From NCBI GenBank assembly GCA_001692895.1, contig KV748258.1, positions 62,001 through 126,000 of the forward strand: a DNA stretch of 64,000 nt, given 5' to 3'. The stretch is from Cenococcum geophilum 1.58 (Eukaryota > Ascomycota > Dothideomycetes > Gloniales > Gloniaceae). The translations under genes were made by a program, and so were the position numbers. Below, piece after piece: positions 36,012 to 47,849 of the stretch; the first letter of the stretch is position 1; every line of letters starts with the position of its first letter. The notes below the pieces were generated by a model, which saw only the letters and a program-made list of their open reading frames with translations, was not told the DNA's origin and searched no databases.

Positions 36012-39000
36012 ATGCTACCAAAAGCAGCCACTATAACGCCATTAACGGCGGCAACTACTTTAAGGTTAGGAGGTAACACTAGTATAGCAGATACTAACTT
36101 ACAGCAACCCGTAACGGTTGGATAACTATAAAAGATAGTTAACTAGTTAATAGGGGATAATGTAGTACTTAAATAAAGGATTAATAGGATAGGGGCAGTA
36201 AAGGTTAAGTTACCTTTAATTAAGAGATTCTTAGGAGAGAGGTTAAAGCTTAAAGGATTTCTTACGTAAATATATTTTAAGGTTGCGTAAGAGGGAGTAA
36301 AGCTAGCAATACCTATAGATTAAATAGCGTATGCAGGATTGTTCTTATTAAGAAGAGCACTTAAATAGTTTAAGCCTTACCTTATAGAGATATAAGTAAA
36401 CGGAATAATAATAATAAACCAGGAAGTACGGTTTATGTTCTTAAGCTAAAATAGATTTATAGAGCGACTTATATAGATATTTAGAGACCTAAAGGTAACA
36501 ACTATAGCGGAAAGAAAACTCTAAAACATTATGCAGCGAACCTTAGCAATTAAGTACATAACGTAGTTCTAAATACTAGCTATATAAGTTAAGTAGAATA
36601 ATAGGGCGCTTATAGCACAGTATAAATAAGGACTTAAGGCTAAAGTCTAGGACGTAATTATTCTAATAGAAGATGTGGACACCCTAAGGGAATTAATAAA
36701 TTAAGTAATTAAGATTAATAATAGGATCTTCTAAAGGGAACAGGCTAAGAGAAGTTAGGATAGAGTTTTATAGTTATATAAGGCGTAAAGNANNTAANNA
36801 CAAAAGCTAAGTTAGAAATTATAGTATAGCGCAGAACTAATAGACCTAAGCAATACTAAAGAAGCCTATAAGAGATGGAGTAAGAAACTATAAAAACCTA
36901 GGGGTTAAGTATCTAGTAATTATAGGACTAAGAAGTATAGGCCGAACTAGGGATCTTATTAGCAGAAGATATTTAGGCGGACTCTATAATAGAGTTAATA
37001 CTTTAGAGAGAGCTTATATAAATTACAGGAAATAAGGTTATTTCGTAAGGGATTATAAAGATAGTTAAAGTTACTATATAATAAAGGGAACCAAACTAAT
37101 AGTAGAAGATATATACGTATAGAGGAATAATAGTATACTATAAGGAACAAAAGAGTATTTAATTAAAAGTTTCGCGTTTTATTATAATAACGCATACTAA
37201 ATTTATAAAGACGCTAAGTATGGCGCAAGCTATTAGCTATAAGAACTAGAGTTAAGAGGACTTAAAGGGACTTAAGAGTTAAATAAAGAATAAGATTAAC
37301 TCTATAAGCTAAATTAAGATATTACAGCAATATACGGACAGAGATTAGCAACAATAATAATGTAGTTAGAGTACTTATTAATTAATAGCAATAAGGACAG
37401 TAAAGGAACCAACTAAGGGAATCTAACTCTTAATAATGTAATAGAAGTAGAGACTAAGACCGCTATAGAGTAAGGTTTAGTAACGGGTATTATAACACTA
37501 TTAAATACAGCATCTATCGCTTTATAAGATAGAAGGAGTAACATTTAAAGACGATTAAGTAAGCAGACGACTGCTAGTGCTAGCTTACCACTTAATAAAG
37601 GCAAAAGGCTATAAGCTTAAGATTCTTAAGATAAGATAAGAGATAACTAAGATTCTTAAGACGAGATAAGGTATACCTAAGGACCCATAATAGGCAAAAA
37701 CTAATAGAGTAGGGTAGTAGCTTAGTTTAAGAACATATAAATAAGCTCGGGACAAGAGTTTCCTACAGCATAAGATTCTTAAGATAAGATAAGTAAGATT
37801 TAAGACTCTTAAGATAAAATAAGAATATTATAGATGCCTAGTTAGACTAAGGCGAGAGCTAAGCTTAAATTAGAAGTAAGCTCGGGATTAAAGAATCTAA
37901 GGGACTAAGAATTTAGAGTATAAATAAGGACACCTATAGGCAAGAGGTAAGGGGCTTCTTTATAAATTAGAGAATCTATAATATAAACAGCAGTTAAATT
38001 AGGAGATAGATATATAGACCTAGAGGACTTACTAGAAGAATATAGTGTTTAGCTTAAAGATTAAAAGTTTAATACCAAGATTAAGAAGCACAAAGACTTT
38101 AAGGATCTACTTATAAGATGTAAAAGAAAAGAAACTATAGAGGAATTTAGAGTAAGAATTACCTTATAGTAAGAACAGAAACTAGATAAGAGATTTAGTA
38201 TATTAGGACGTATAAAGGACAGAGCGCCAATATAAAGAATTACTAATAGGCCGAAAGTAGGCATATTAAGAGCTAAGTGGCTTACCAAACTAGAATAAGA
38301 AGAGGATTTAGGGATTCTAACTAGGTTCAAGGAACGACATATAAAAGGTTATTACGACGTAGTAATAAAAAGATACTTCTTAACGGACAGACCGTATATA
38401 CTTAAGTAGCTATACTAAAAGTAGTATAGGCAAAGGCATAATAATAAGTAGGAAGATTTCTATATATAGTTAAACAAAAAAGTTATCTAAGACCACCTAA
38501 TTACAGAGAAGGCTATAACTTATATTAAGGGAGCCTTAATTATAACGTTAAAGGATCTAAAGAAGTAATTAGAGGACTAGAGAAGCGAGAGGCGAATCTT
38601 AATACCTGCGAATAAAGTCGCGACGCTTAGATTAATATAAGAAAGGTTTAAACTTAAGAATAAAGACGAGCTAAGAGTTAACCTAAAGTATTAAGTATAT
38701 TACACACTATTATAGATAATATGCGTGGATAATATATATAACATATATAGAGCACTAAAGAACAAAAATCAGAAGTATCTAATAAGGATATATTAGATAA
38801 CGGACAAGGCAAAATATTAAAACGCTAAGTATATACATAGTTAGCACTTAGTAGAAGTTTAAGAATAAGGGGACTTAATACTTTAACTAGGAAGATTCCT
38901 TACGGAAAAATACCTAGATAGATAATAGTGGTGGGAATATCTAGAAAATACCTATCTATAGTATATTAAAGACAAAAAGCGAACTAAGTATTAGCTTAAG

Positions 39001-42000
39001 TTAGACCAAGTATAAATAGAATTAAGCAGCTAATAATTGGGAAAAGTAGAGGCCTATAGGACTAGAGGGAACTAGTAATAGAGCCTTAGACCCTTAAAGG
39101 AATTTAAGGACAACACCTAAATTTATAAGTTAAGTAGTAAGATTAATAGTTTAAGGCACTAATAGATAGTAAAGCAATAAGAAACCATATCTCGCCAGTA
39201 GTAGTTAAAAGAATAGGGTTACTACATAAATAAAAGGAACACCCTTATTTATTAGTAACGATTTTAGGAGATCTAATAGCCTATAGAGGGGGTATTATTA
39301 ATCTTAAAATAGGACCTATTTAGCTAACCATTAAAGGAAGACTAGTTAAGATGTCTTTTAATATATTACTATTAGGGAATAATAAAGCAGTATTAGGAAT
39401 GCCTTAGTTACAGGAATATAATCCAAAGATCAATTAAATTACAGGTTAGGTTAATATTAGAGATACTTAACGCCGTAAGATGCGATAATAAACTAAGTTA
39501 GTATAGTACTAAGTTAGAGCAATATATAAAGAAACCAATTAAGGATTAAGTTATATACTAAAGAGATACTATAAATACGGCAAAAAACTATAGTTACTAA
39601 AAAGTAAGAAGCTATTAGAGTATATAGCATAGGACTATAAGATAGAATTAGAACTAGGAATAAGTCTAAGGTTCTTTCTAATCTATAAACTTACTAAAGA
39701 GAAAGGCAGAGCACTTAAAGAGTTTATTTAAGAGAACTTATAAAAGGGATATATTAGACCATCGCAGTTATTAGTAGGATATTTAGTATTATTTATACTA
39801 AAGAAAAATGGCAAGCTAAGACTGTATATCGACTATAGATAGTTAAATAGCATTACTAGGAAGGATAGGTATCCTTTACCCTTAATTAGCGAAATCTAAG
39901 ATAGGATTAGTAATGCGCAAATCTTTATAAAAATAGATCTAAGATGGGCGTACTATTAGATTAGGATTAAGAAAGGCAATAAATAAAAGGCAGCCTTTAG
40001 ATTAAAGGAAGGACTATATAAACTATTAGTTATATAATTTGGGTTTATAAACATATTAGTAATGTTCTAAAAGCGAATTAATAATATATTAAGGGAATAC
40101 TTGGATAAATTTATTATAGCATATTTTAATGATATTATTATCTACTTAATAACTAAGGAAGAATACGGAAAACACGTTAAATAGGTTTTAAAGAGACTAT
40201 AAGAAGAATAGATACTAGTAGCAATTAAGAAATGCGAGTTCTTTACTAGGAAAACCGATTTTATTAAATTTATTATTAAACTAGGCCAACTTAGTATAGA
40301 TCTAAAGAAGATCGAGGCTATAGTAAATTGGCAAGAACTAGAGAACGTTATATAGTTAAGATTATTCCTAGGGTTTTACAATTACTGCAGAAGGTTTATA
40401 GCGCAATAGTTAAAAAACATTAAGCTATTTACGCGGTTAATAAAGAAAGAAGAACTATAGGTATAGGGAAAGGAATAATAAGAACTATTTAAGGAAGTTA
40501 AAAGGTTGTTTACCTAGGAGCTAGTTCTTAAGATCTATTAACCAGAACTAGAGACGGTTATAGAAATAGACGTATTAGACTTTATACTAGGAGTATACTT
40601 TATATAAAAGCATCTAGATAGATGGCATCTAGTAGCATACTATAGTAGGAAGATAACACCACTAGAACTAAACTATAACATCTATAATAAGAAGTTGTTA
40701 GGTATAGTTACAGCACTAAAGAAATAAAGAGCATTCTTATAAGGTATAGAGAAACTATTTATAGTTAAGATGGATTATAAGAACCTAATAGGATTCCTAA
40801 CAATAAAGGAACTTAACTAAAAATAGATTAGATAGGTAGAGATACTTATAGAATACCATTTCGAGATTTAGTATACTAAGGGTACGGAGAATATACGAGC
40901 AGATACTTTAAGTAGAAAGGCTAAACTATAAAATAATAAAAAGCTATTAGGGGCTTTATTGCGAAAGGATATAGACGGATTAATTAGGTATAATTATCCG
41001 AAAATCGCAGCAATATAAGAAAAAAAGATCTATAAATTACTAAAGAGTAATTAGATATAGAAGATCCAAGATATATAGGCAAAGGATTTAGACGCAGAGT
41101 AGTATAAAAATTAAGAAGTAATGTATGTGCCAAGATCTATCGCAAAGGAGTTTATTAAGTTGTTTTATAAAGGACTAACTTAAGGATATAACAGAGCTAT
41201 AGGCTTAGTATTAAGACTTTAAGAGGAGTATATTATTAACGGAATTTAGAGACTAGTAAGACAAGTTATAAAGGAATATCTAAATTGCTAAAGAAATAAA
41301 TTAATAAGGTATAAGCTATATAGAGGGCTATAACCTATTAAAATACTAAAGAGACTATAGGAGGTTATATTATAGAACTTTATTATTAAGTTACTAAAAT
41401 TAAGAGACCCTATTACCGGATAGGATTATAACGTAATCTTAGTAATAGTAGATAAGCTTATAAAGTAGGGATACTTTATAGCCTATATAGAAGAAATCTC
41501 AGCAAAGGATATTACTAGAATCTATATTAAAAAAGTATTTGTAAGGCATAGAGTACTAAGTAAGATTATATTAGATAGAGATCTAAGATTTATATCAGTA
41601 TTTTAGAAGGTATTCTTAGCGGAGTAAGGAGTTCGGGCAGTAACTTTTACCGCATATTATCCGCAGACAGATAGTTAAATAGAAAGATTAAATTAGATAC
41701 TAGAGTAGTATCTAAAACACTATATTAACTACGTATAGAATAATTAGGTATCGCTATTACTAATTATATAGTTTGCATATAATATAACACCATAAGAAGG
41801 AATAGGCATGTTACTATTTAAGGCGAATTATAGATATAAGCTAAGAATATTATTATCGCTATAATAAGTAAAGAAGATAAGTAGTAAAGCTAAGTAAAGA
41901 ATAGAGACTTTAATAAATCTTTATATAGACCTTATAGAGATAGCTAAGGTAGTATAGTAGAAAATAAAGAAATACTATAACGCTAAGAGATCTAAGGGAC

Positions 42001-42420
42001 CAGATCTTAAGGAGGGAGATAAAGTATAGCTACTATATAAAAATTTTAAGAGTTAATAACTAAGCAAGAAGTTGGACTATATTAGACTAAGACCCTTTAA
42101 AATTATTTAGAAAATTTTACTAGTTATGTTTAAGTTAAACCTACTAGCTAAAATAAAGATCTACCCTATATAGTATATTGTAATACTAAAACTAGTATAC
42201 GGGAATATTAAGCTACTAGTTTACGAGGCAGACATATATAGAGGATAGGAAGAAGATAAATAGTAAGTTTTAAAGATTGTTAGTTATAAGGATATTAATA
42301 ATAAAATATAGTATAAGGTAAAGTAGATAGGCTATAATAAGACTACCTAGAAACTACTAAAGAATTTAAAAAACGCTATAGGAAAGGTATAGGAGTATTA
42401 GAAGTAAAAAGGTTAGGTAA
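36012..42420 (+). pseudogene. gag-pol relic of Gypsy element 3
   Basis: Stop-rich polyprotein from a probable ATG at 36,012. A retrotransposon Gag region runs to about 37,100. A stretch with four scattered copies of a GATTCTTAAGATAAGATAAG-like motif follows (37,618-37,830). Protease is near 39,130-39,420. The RT catalytic site near 40,121-40,140 reads Tyr-Phe-Asn-Asp-Ile-Ile (Asp to Asn, G to A). Downstream RT text Cys-Glu-Phe-Phe-Thr lies near 40,230. RNase H begins near 40,550 and integrase runs from about 41,390 (Val-Asp-Lys-Leu near 41,450) to 41,850. A chromodomain-like end lies near 42,250-42,420. Ambiguous bases at 36,791-36,799. Inactive. Confidence 0.9.
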
Positions 42421-43156
42421 TATTAATAAAGAAGGATCGCTAAAGAATAAGTTACCTAAGGGGGACCTAAAAAGAGCGACTGCTAAACTACTTAGAGTTA
42501 TTTCCTTTACTATAAAAAGAGAGTTAGTTCTTTTATTACTAAGTTCCTATAGACCTTATTCTATAAGTTTCTACTCCTTAAAATAAACCTTTTTATGTAC
42601 CTTTTTAAGGCGGATTAACCGAGTAGACGTAATAAGATAAGAATTAAGGGCACGTTATTAAGTATTAGTAGCCTCCTTCTTAGTGTTATAAAAACGATAA
42701 AGTTCCGCTAGAGTAATAGATAGTTTATTATTAAGCTTTATAGTAGTAGATTAAATATAAGACCCTATAATAAATTACTTAGGGAACTTAATAACTATTA
42801 AGAGTAATAGGATATATATACTTAGCGTTAGAAATAAAATAAATATTGCAAAGTAATTAAATATTTGCTTTAGTGCACTCTAAATAAAAGGACGGTTACT
42901 AAGACGAAGGACTTGCTAATATAATATAGACTAACCCCTTTTTCGCATAATAAGAATATAGAGATGGTATTATCTTACTAAGTGATAGTATAGACGAAAC
43001 TATACGCGTATAATAAAGAGTTAAAGAAGAAGAAGATACTTTAGGTATAATAAGTAATAATATTAACTAAATTAATTAGATAGATATTATACCTCTAGTA
43101 AACGACTTAGAGATACTAGGTATCTTTAAGGATAAAGATAAAAAGGAGGGAGATAG

Positions 43157-43576
43157 TGTTACGGACGCTTTAAGTATAATATTATAACTATTTAGAGAAG
43201 AGTTAAAAGAAGCTAGTTGGTTAATATAGGTATAGTCTAGAATAAAACCCATAGAACTATATAATGAGGAATAGTAAGTAAGGTTACGTGATATAATCTA
43301 TGTAATCTATATAATCTATAAGATCTATAATAGAGCGAATAGAGTAGACAAAGTAGATAGAGTAATAACTTTCTTAGGAGTACGGTTGTGTATTTAAGGA
43401 CCCTTAGTCCCTACCTAGATAGTTTCTTCCTTATAGTAATTCTTAGAATATAATTAGAGTTAATCTATTAGGCAACTACTCTACTAGTTGTTATTATGTT
43501 GTTGACTTTATTTAATACCTATATACCTAGCCTATTAACGAGCCTATCGTAGTACTTGCTATAAGGTTCCGTTACA
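43157..43576 (+). repeat. 3' LTR of Gypsy element 3
   Basis: 420 bp, follows the polypurine tract, ends ACA, then TAGAC duplication. Confidence 0.95.
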
Positions 43577-44285
43577 TAGACGATTTTAGAACGCCTTAGC
43601 GAGATAAAAAGGTTATTAGTATTATTCGTACCTATATAGATCTAGTAAGGAAAAATAGGTATCTAAATAGGGCCTATAGAGTCTATACGTCCACCTTTAG
43701 GCGAGCCTATACTATCTATTATAATATCTACTATATCTACGCTACTTACTTAGCCGTTTATAATATCCGTACTACCTACTTAGCCGTTTATAATATCTAT
43801 ACTATCCGCTTAGCCGTTTACAATATCTATATCGTCCGCTTAGCCATTTATAATATCTATACTACCTACTTAGCTATCTACTATATTTATACCGCCTATT
43901 TAGCCGTCTACTATATCTATATTACCCCTACTAACGTAGGCATAAGCTAATACTTAACTATCTTTCCTATTTATTTTTAACCTATAGGCGCCGCTAAGGA
44001 AATATAAAATACTTTAAGGTAGTAATTTAGTCTTTTAGCTCTAAATTAAGTAGACTTTAGGGCTAGTAGGTAGGCCGTTAATTAAAGCTCTTAACTGTTA
44101 TTAGGGGGTATACTAGCGGGTTAATAGCGAGGCTATATTCTATAGCCGTCGCCGTAAAATAATTAAGGATATAAGACAGCGTGTAGAAGACGGTATGGTA
44201 AGAGATAAAAGATAGGCTATTAACTAGCTAGAACAGCTATAAGGCCGGTATTCTTTAGATTAGCTTTATAAGAATATCTAAATAG
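43577..44285 (+). pseudogene. Crypton-like gene, 3' part (Pro-rich repeats and GCR1_C domain)
   Basis: Continuation of the gene cut at 35,552. After a Leu-Glu-Arg-Leu-Ser-Glu-Ile segment (43,586-43,606), a stretch of about seven roughly 30-bp direct repeats (about 43,726-43,930) would have encoded Pro/Thr/Ser-rich tandem repeats. From about 44,060 the text matches the GCR1_C DNA-binding domain found at the end of Crypton-family proteins: Gly-Arg-Pro-Leu-Ile-Lys-Ala-Leu-Asn near 44,070, a Tyr-Ser-Arg-Arg-Arg-Lys-Ile-Ile-Lys segment near 44,140, and Ser-Leu-Asp-(stop)-Leu-Tyr-Lys near 44,252-44,275. RIP-type stops throughout. Confidence 0.75.
43726..43930 (+). repeat. 30-bp tandem repeats inside the Crypton-like gene
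   Basis: About seven units of ACTACCTACTTAGCCGTTTA plus ten variable bases. The period is a multiple of three, consistent with a repeated decapeptide in the ancestral protein. Confidence 0.8.
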
Positions 44286-44293
44286 TTATTTTA

Positions 44294-44577
44294 CTATAGT
44301 AACTAAAATGCCTTAATATATAACTGTACTAGTAACTAAGACGCCTTAATATATAACTGCACTATAGTAATTAAGACGCCTTAATATAGGACTATAGTAA
44401 CTAAGACGCCTTAATATACGACTGCACTATAGTAATTAAGACGCCTTAATATAGGACTATAGTAACTAAGACGCCTTAATATAGGACTGCAGTGACCATA
44501 GTGCAATCCTATATTAAGACGTCTTAGTCACTAGAGTATAGTCCTATATTAAAGCGTCTTGGTTACTGTAGTATAAG
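44294..44577. repeat. Tandem array that turns into an inverted repeat
   Basis: About six direct units of a 30-35-bp repeat (TAGTAACTAAGACGCCTTAA followed by TATAGGACT and an optional GCACTA) are followed by about two units in the opposite orientation (from about 44,500), giving a long potential foldback. It lies between the Crypton-like stop and the left end of the split-direct-repeat element. Confidence 0.85.
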
Positions 44578-44583
44578 TATATC

Positions 44584-44727
44584 TATTATTTACACGCTTG
44601 CGGAGAAGAGGATTAATTAATCTAATTAGTGGGTACGGGCTTAAAGGCATTAATTGAGAATGGGTATATTCGCAAGGCCATTTATAGGGGATTGCCCTGC
44701 CTTAACTAAACGTAATACCCATGGACC
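44584..44727 (-). repeat. B2 repeat (3' terminus) of the DIRS-order element
   Basis: 144 bp, matches B1 at 44,913-45,056 with scattered transitions. Confidence 0.9.
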
Positions 44728-44804
44728 CGTGTATAAGCATATCGCTACAGTATTTATTTATAAAGCCTAAAATATACAACTAAAGAAAAAGGTATGGGTG
44801 GGAG

Positions 44805-44912
44805 GGAAAGCAAGCAAGCAAGGCTTAATTTTATAAATGTTAATAATGTTAGTGTTGCTAAGATGCAGGGGTGCTGCTGTAGTGCTTGCTTAGCTATATA
44901 GATATATCTATT
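44805..44912 (-). repeat. A2 internal repeat of the DIRS-order element
   Basis: 108 bp, matches A1 at 49,218-49,325; ends exactly where B1 begins. Confidence 0.9.
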
Positions 44913-45056
44913 TATTATTTATACGCTTACGGAGAAGAGAATTAATTAATCTAATTAGTGGGTACGGGCTTAAAGGCATTAATTAAGAATGGGTATATTT
45001 GTAAGGCTATTTGTAGGAGATTGCCCTACCTTAACTAAACGTAATACCTATAGACC
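44913..45056 (-). repeat. B1 internal repeat of the DIRS-order element
   Basis: 144 bp, directly abuts A2. Confidence 0.9.
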
Positions 45057-45199
45057 TAGAAGCGCAGCGCCCGTACTATATAAGGTAGAGTAAAGGGAAG
45101 AAAAAATAAAAAATAAAAAGGGGGGGAAAAGGAGAGATTTAAGTTAATATATTAGAGTGCTAAAATAGGCACTCTTACACGCCATTATACCTAAATACC

Positions 45200-46260
45200 T
45201 TTGCCTATTATATCTAGGGCAAGTAATAATAAGAACGGTATTAGCGTTCTATATTAGAAGTTTATACTTAGCTAGAATAGGTTTTTTAGGGATAATAAAT
45301 AGTAAAGCTAGAATGCTTATAAGGACTACCGGCCTAGTTGCTGTATTTAGCCGTCTATAAAACCGTTGTCTTAAGCGTATTAAGTAGCACCTTTTTAAAA
45401 TAAGTGTCTGTTATAGAGCTTAGAGTAGAGGCTAAGAGCGGCAACTTTATACTTTAGCTTATTCCTAACTGCGTAGCTTATAAAGGCCAATCTTTTAAAG
45501 TAAAAGAGAGGGGCGTTTTTGGGTTAAGGGTTATTTTTAAACAGGTGTTTTATAGCTTAAACTGCGTATTTAGGTTGCCCTAAAGCGGCAATTATAATTA
45601 AGACTCCTTAGTAATTAATATCCATTTTACTACGCTTTAGACATAATATTATATAGTCCTCTATTAGCGTTATATTGTTTCTAGTATATTTTATAGCAGA
45701 GAAGGTATAGCTATCTTTTTAAGTCTTAGTATAGGTAATCTCGCCTAGATAAAGGAATCCTATAAAGGCTATAGTAACGGCAGCATTAAAGTTAAAATCC
45801 TTAATGGATTAGGCATTTGGGGTGACTAATTAGGCAAGGATATCTTTAGTAATTAGTAATCTTTTAGCCGTAGTAGAGGGATTTATAGATATTATACCGT
45901 TTAGGATCCTCTTAATAATAGGATTATTAAAGACGGAGGTGTTATAATTAGCGTTAATATAGTAAGATTAAATTGCGGAGACGTAGGCTTTAACTATAGT
46001 AGGCTTAATACGGCTTATTTCTGGACTAGTATTACTAAAGATCCGTTAGGTAATCTATTCTCCTAGGTAGTAAAGGGGCGCTAGGTACTTTACCGCTCTA
46101 TAAAGGTTATAGTAGCCCTCCTAACTCTTAATTATAGGATAGTATAAATCTCTTATTCTATCGGAGAGGCTATACTATAATAGTTGGCCGAAGTATTTTA
46201 AGGGGGCTTTTACCTTAATCTAGAAATTAGGTAGGGGGTTTTTAAGAGAAACTAGGTCTT
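45200..46260 (-). pseudogene. Tyrosine recombinase relic of the DIRS-order element
   Basis: Minus-strand translation through stops follows a phage-type integrase/recombinase. A core-binding segment (Lys-Pro-Thr-Ile-Val-Lys-Ala-Tyr-Val-Ser-Ala-Ile near 45,985) comes first. The first catalytic region near 45,738-45,757 now reads Leu-Tyr-Leu-Gly-Glu-Ile, where Leu-Arg-Leu-Gly-Glu is expected, so the catalytic Arg is lost. The box near 45,383-45,412 has His-x-x-stop followed by Lys-Gly-Ala-Thr, where His-x-x-Arg is expected. A Leu-Gly-Arg-(stop)-Ser segment then leads to the Tyr region near 45,300. The spacing and order Arg, His-x-x-Arg, Tyr are those of the family, and all losses are transitions. 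Confidence 0.8.
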
Positions 46261-46264
46261 CTAT

Positions 46265-47840
46265 TTCGGCGTTAGATTAAATATAATAAAAAAGCGTATA
46301 GTAATGGTAAATTAGAAGTATCCTAATGTGGGTATAGTAATAATACCCTATCGCGATTAAAATAAGATAAAGTATTAGCTAGCCCATTTTTTATAAAGGA
46401 AACCTACTCCGTATAGAGCGTAATATTATAGGCTGCGGCTAGTTAGAGAATCTTATAGAGCGGGTAATTACCTAGTCCTTTTACTACCGTATTTTAGAAT
46501 CCTAAGAGTGCTACTATATTATCCGTATAGATATAGACTAAGCTATATTCCTACTGCGTTACCTAAAGCTAAAATAAGGTCGTAATTACTTAGACCTCCT
46601 ACTTATTAATTAGGGTAAGGCGGTGTTCTATATTAGGGTAGCAGCTTAAAGAATTATTTTAGGGTAGAGATACTAAATAGGGCGGCTATATTATCCCTTA
46701 AGAATCCTTAAGAAAGAAGAAGGCCCTATAACTAAGAATTCTAAATACGTCTAAAAAGAGATAGAATTATTTTTAATCCGTATTATTAAAGAAGAGGATA
46801 CTATTTAAAAGGGTAAGAGCATCCCTCTACTATAATAAGTCTTAGCGAAGTTTAGCTATTAGCTATTAGCGAGGATAACTACTTACCTTTATAAAAGTGG
46901 AGATAAACTCCTAGATAGAGCGGTTATATAAACGCCTAAGCCTAATTACTTAGGCGCTCTAAGTAAGTCTACTAGCTAGTTTTTAACTCTAAACTAGCAT
47001 TAGGGATCTACTACTTAACGCTTTATTAATCTCCTTAATTATAGTGGCCTATTTTAAAAGAGAAAGACATAGCTTAGACTTTAGAGTATCTATAATATAA
47101 CCTAGGACTTTAGCCGTAGTGCCTTTAATATTCTTTAATTTATTTTATAGGATACCTAATTTATTACTTAATTAGTTATATATACTAAGCAATTAAGGAA
47201 GGATAGAAGCGTTAAAGAGTATAAAGATAAAGTTATTTAGATAGTGCTTTAAGGCGGTATTTGGGATATATTAGATAAGTATTTAGTAAAATCCCTTTGT
47301 AAAAAGATTAAATAAAAAGGGTGCAGTTTAAAGGCTGAATAAAAGGCAACGTTTAAAATATACTATACCCTTCTAGGAGAACCCTATAAGGCGTTAAGCT
47401 TTAATAAAAAGTGGGATATTCTAAAAGGCATCCTTAATATCCCTTTTAATAATTATATAACTACGGCCTATATATATAACGTATTAGAGAACCTAATTAA
47501 CTATTAAATATTATAGTATAGCGAATGCTATAGGGATTAAGTTATTAATAGATTAGCTAAATAGTAAGGATAAGTTATAAATACGGCGCTATCCCCTATC
47601 TACTTTAGGTATTAAACCTAGCAGTAAGGATATAATAGGAGATATTACTATTATAATCCTACCTATATCTAGATTAGCGCTAATCTTCTCTAAAATTAGG
47701 ACTGTATTTATGGCTGTTAAGGCTTAGTTTTTTTAGGAGAGGAGCTTAATTTCTAGGTTTGCCCTAATCTAGTATCTAAACTTTAAGATACTAATAATGT
47801 TGCGTTAGAGGTTACTAGGGTATAGGGATAGATAACGCCC
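46265..47840 (-). pseudogene. Reverse transcriptase and RNase H relic of the DIRS-order element
   Basis: Minus-strand text downstream of Gag reads as RT. An Ile-Lys-Arg-Asp-Ile-Lys-Asp-Ala-Phe segment near 47,440 carries the first catalytic Asp. Thr-Ala-Pro-Phe-Leu-Phe-Asn-Leu-Phe is near 47,315. Tyr-Leu-Asn-Asn (from Tyr-Leu-Asp-Asp) is near 47,228-47,245. RNase H includes Ile-Tyr-Thr-Asp-Asn near 46,522-46,536 and ends with the Leu-Ala-(Asn for Asp)-Thr-Leu-Ser core near 46,385. The thumb segment (Leu-Gly-Tyr-Ile-Ile-Asp-Thr-Leu) resembles DIRS-type rather than Gypsy-type RT. No LINE-type endonuclease was found upstream. Confidence 0.8.
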
Positions 47841-47849
47841 CCACGCTTA

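Larger units (their letters stand above)
35553..43576 (+). mobile_element. Ty3/Gypsy LTR retrotransposon, degenerate, nested; element 3
   Basis: Two 420-bp LTRs (35,553-35,972 and 43,157-43,576) and a perfect target duplication TAGAC (35,548-35,552 and 43,577-43,581). A clear polypurine tract (AAAAAGGAGGGAGATAG) abuts the 3' LTR. Unlike elements 1 and 2 it belongs to a larger-LTR family. Removing it and one TAGAC restores the reading frame of the Crypton-like gene, so it inserted after that gene. Roughly 700 bp between the end of pol (about 42,420) and the 3' LTR have no recognised function. Confidence 0.95.

Noticed and set aside
33653-44285. Possible Starship captain (DUF3435) gene
   Set aside because: The text follows Ndc10 domain II plus GCR1_C, the Crypton-like arrangement; no DUF3435 hallmarks were seen.
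43726-44577. Regular repeats resembling a CRISPR array
   Set aside because: Repeats are contiguous tandem units without unique spacers, in a eukaryotic transposon context.
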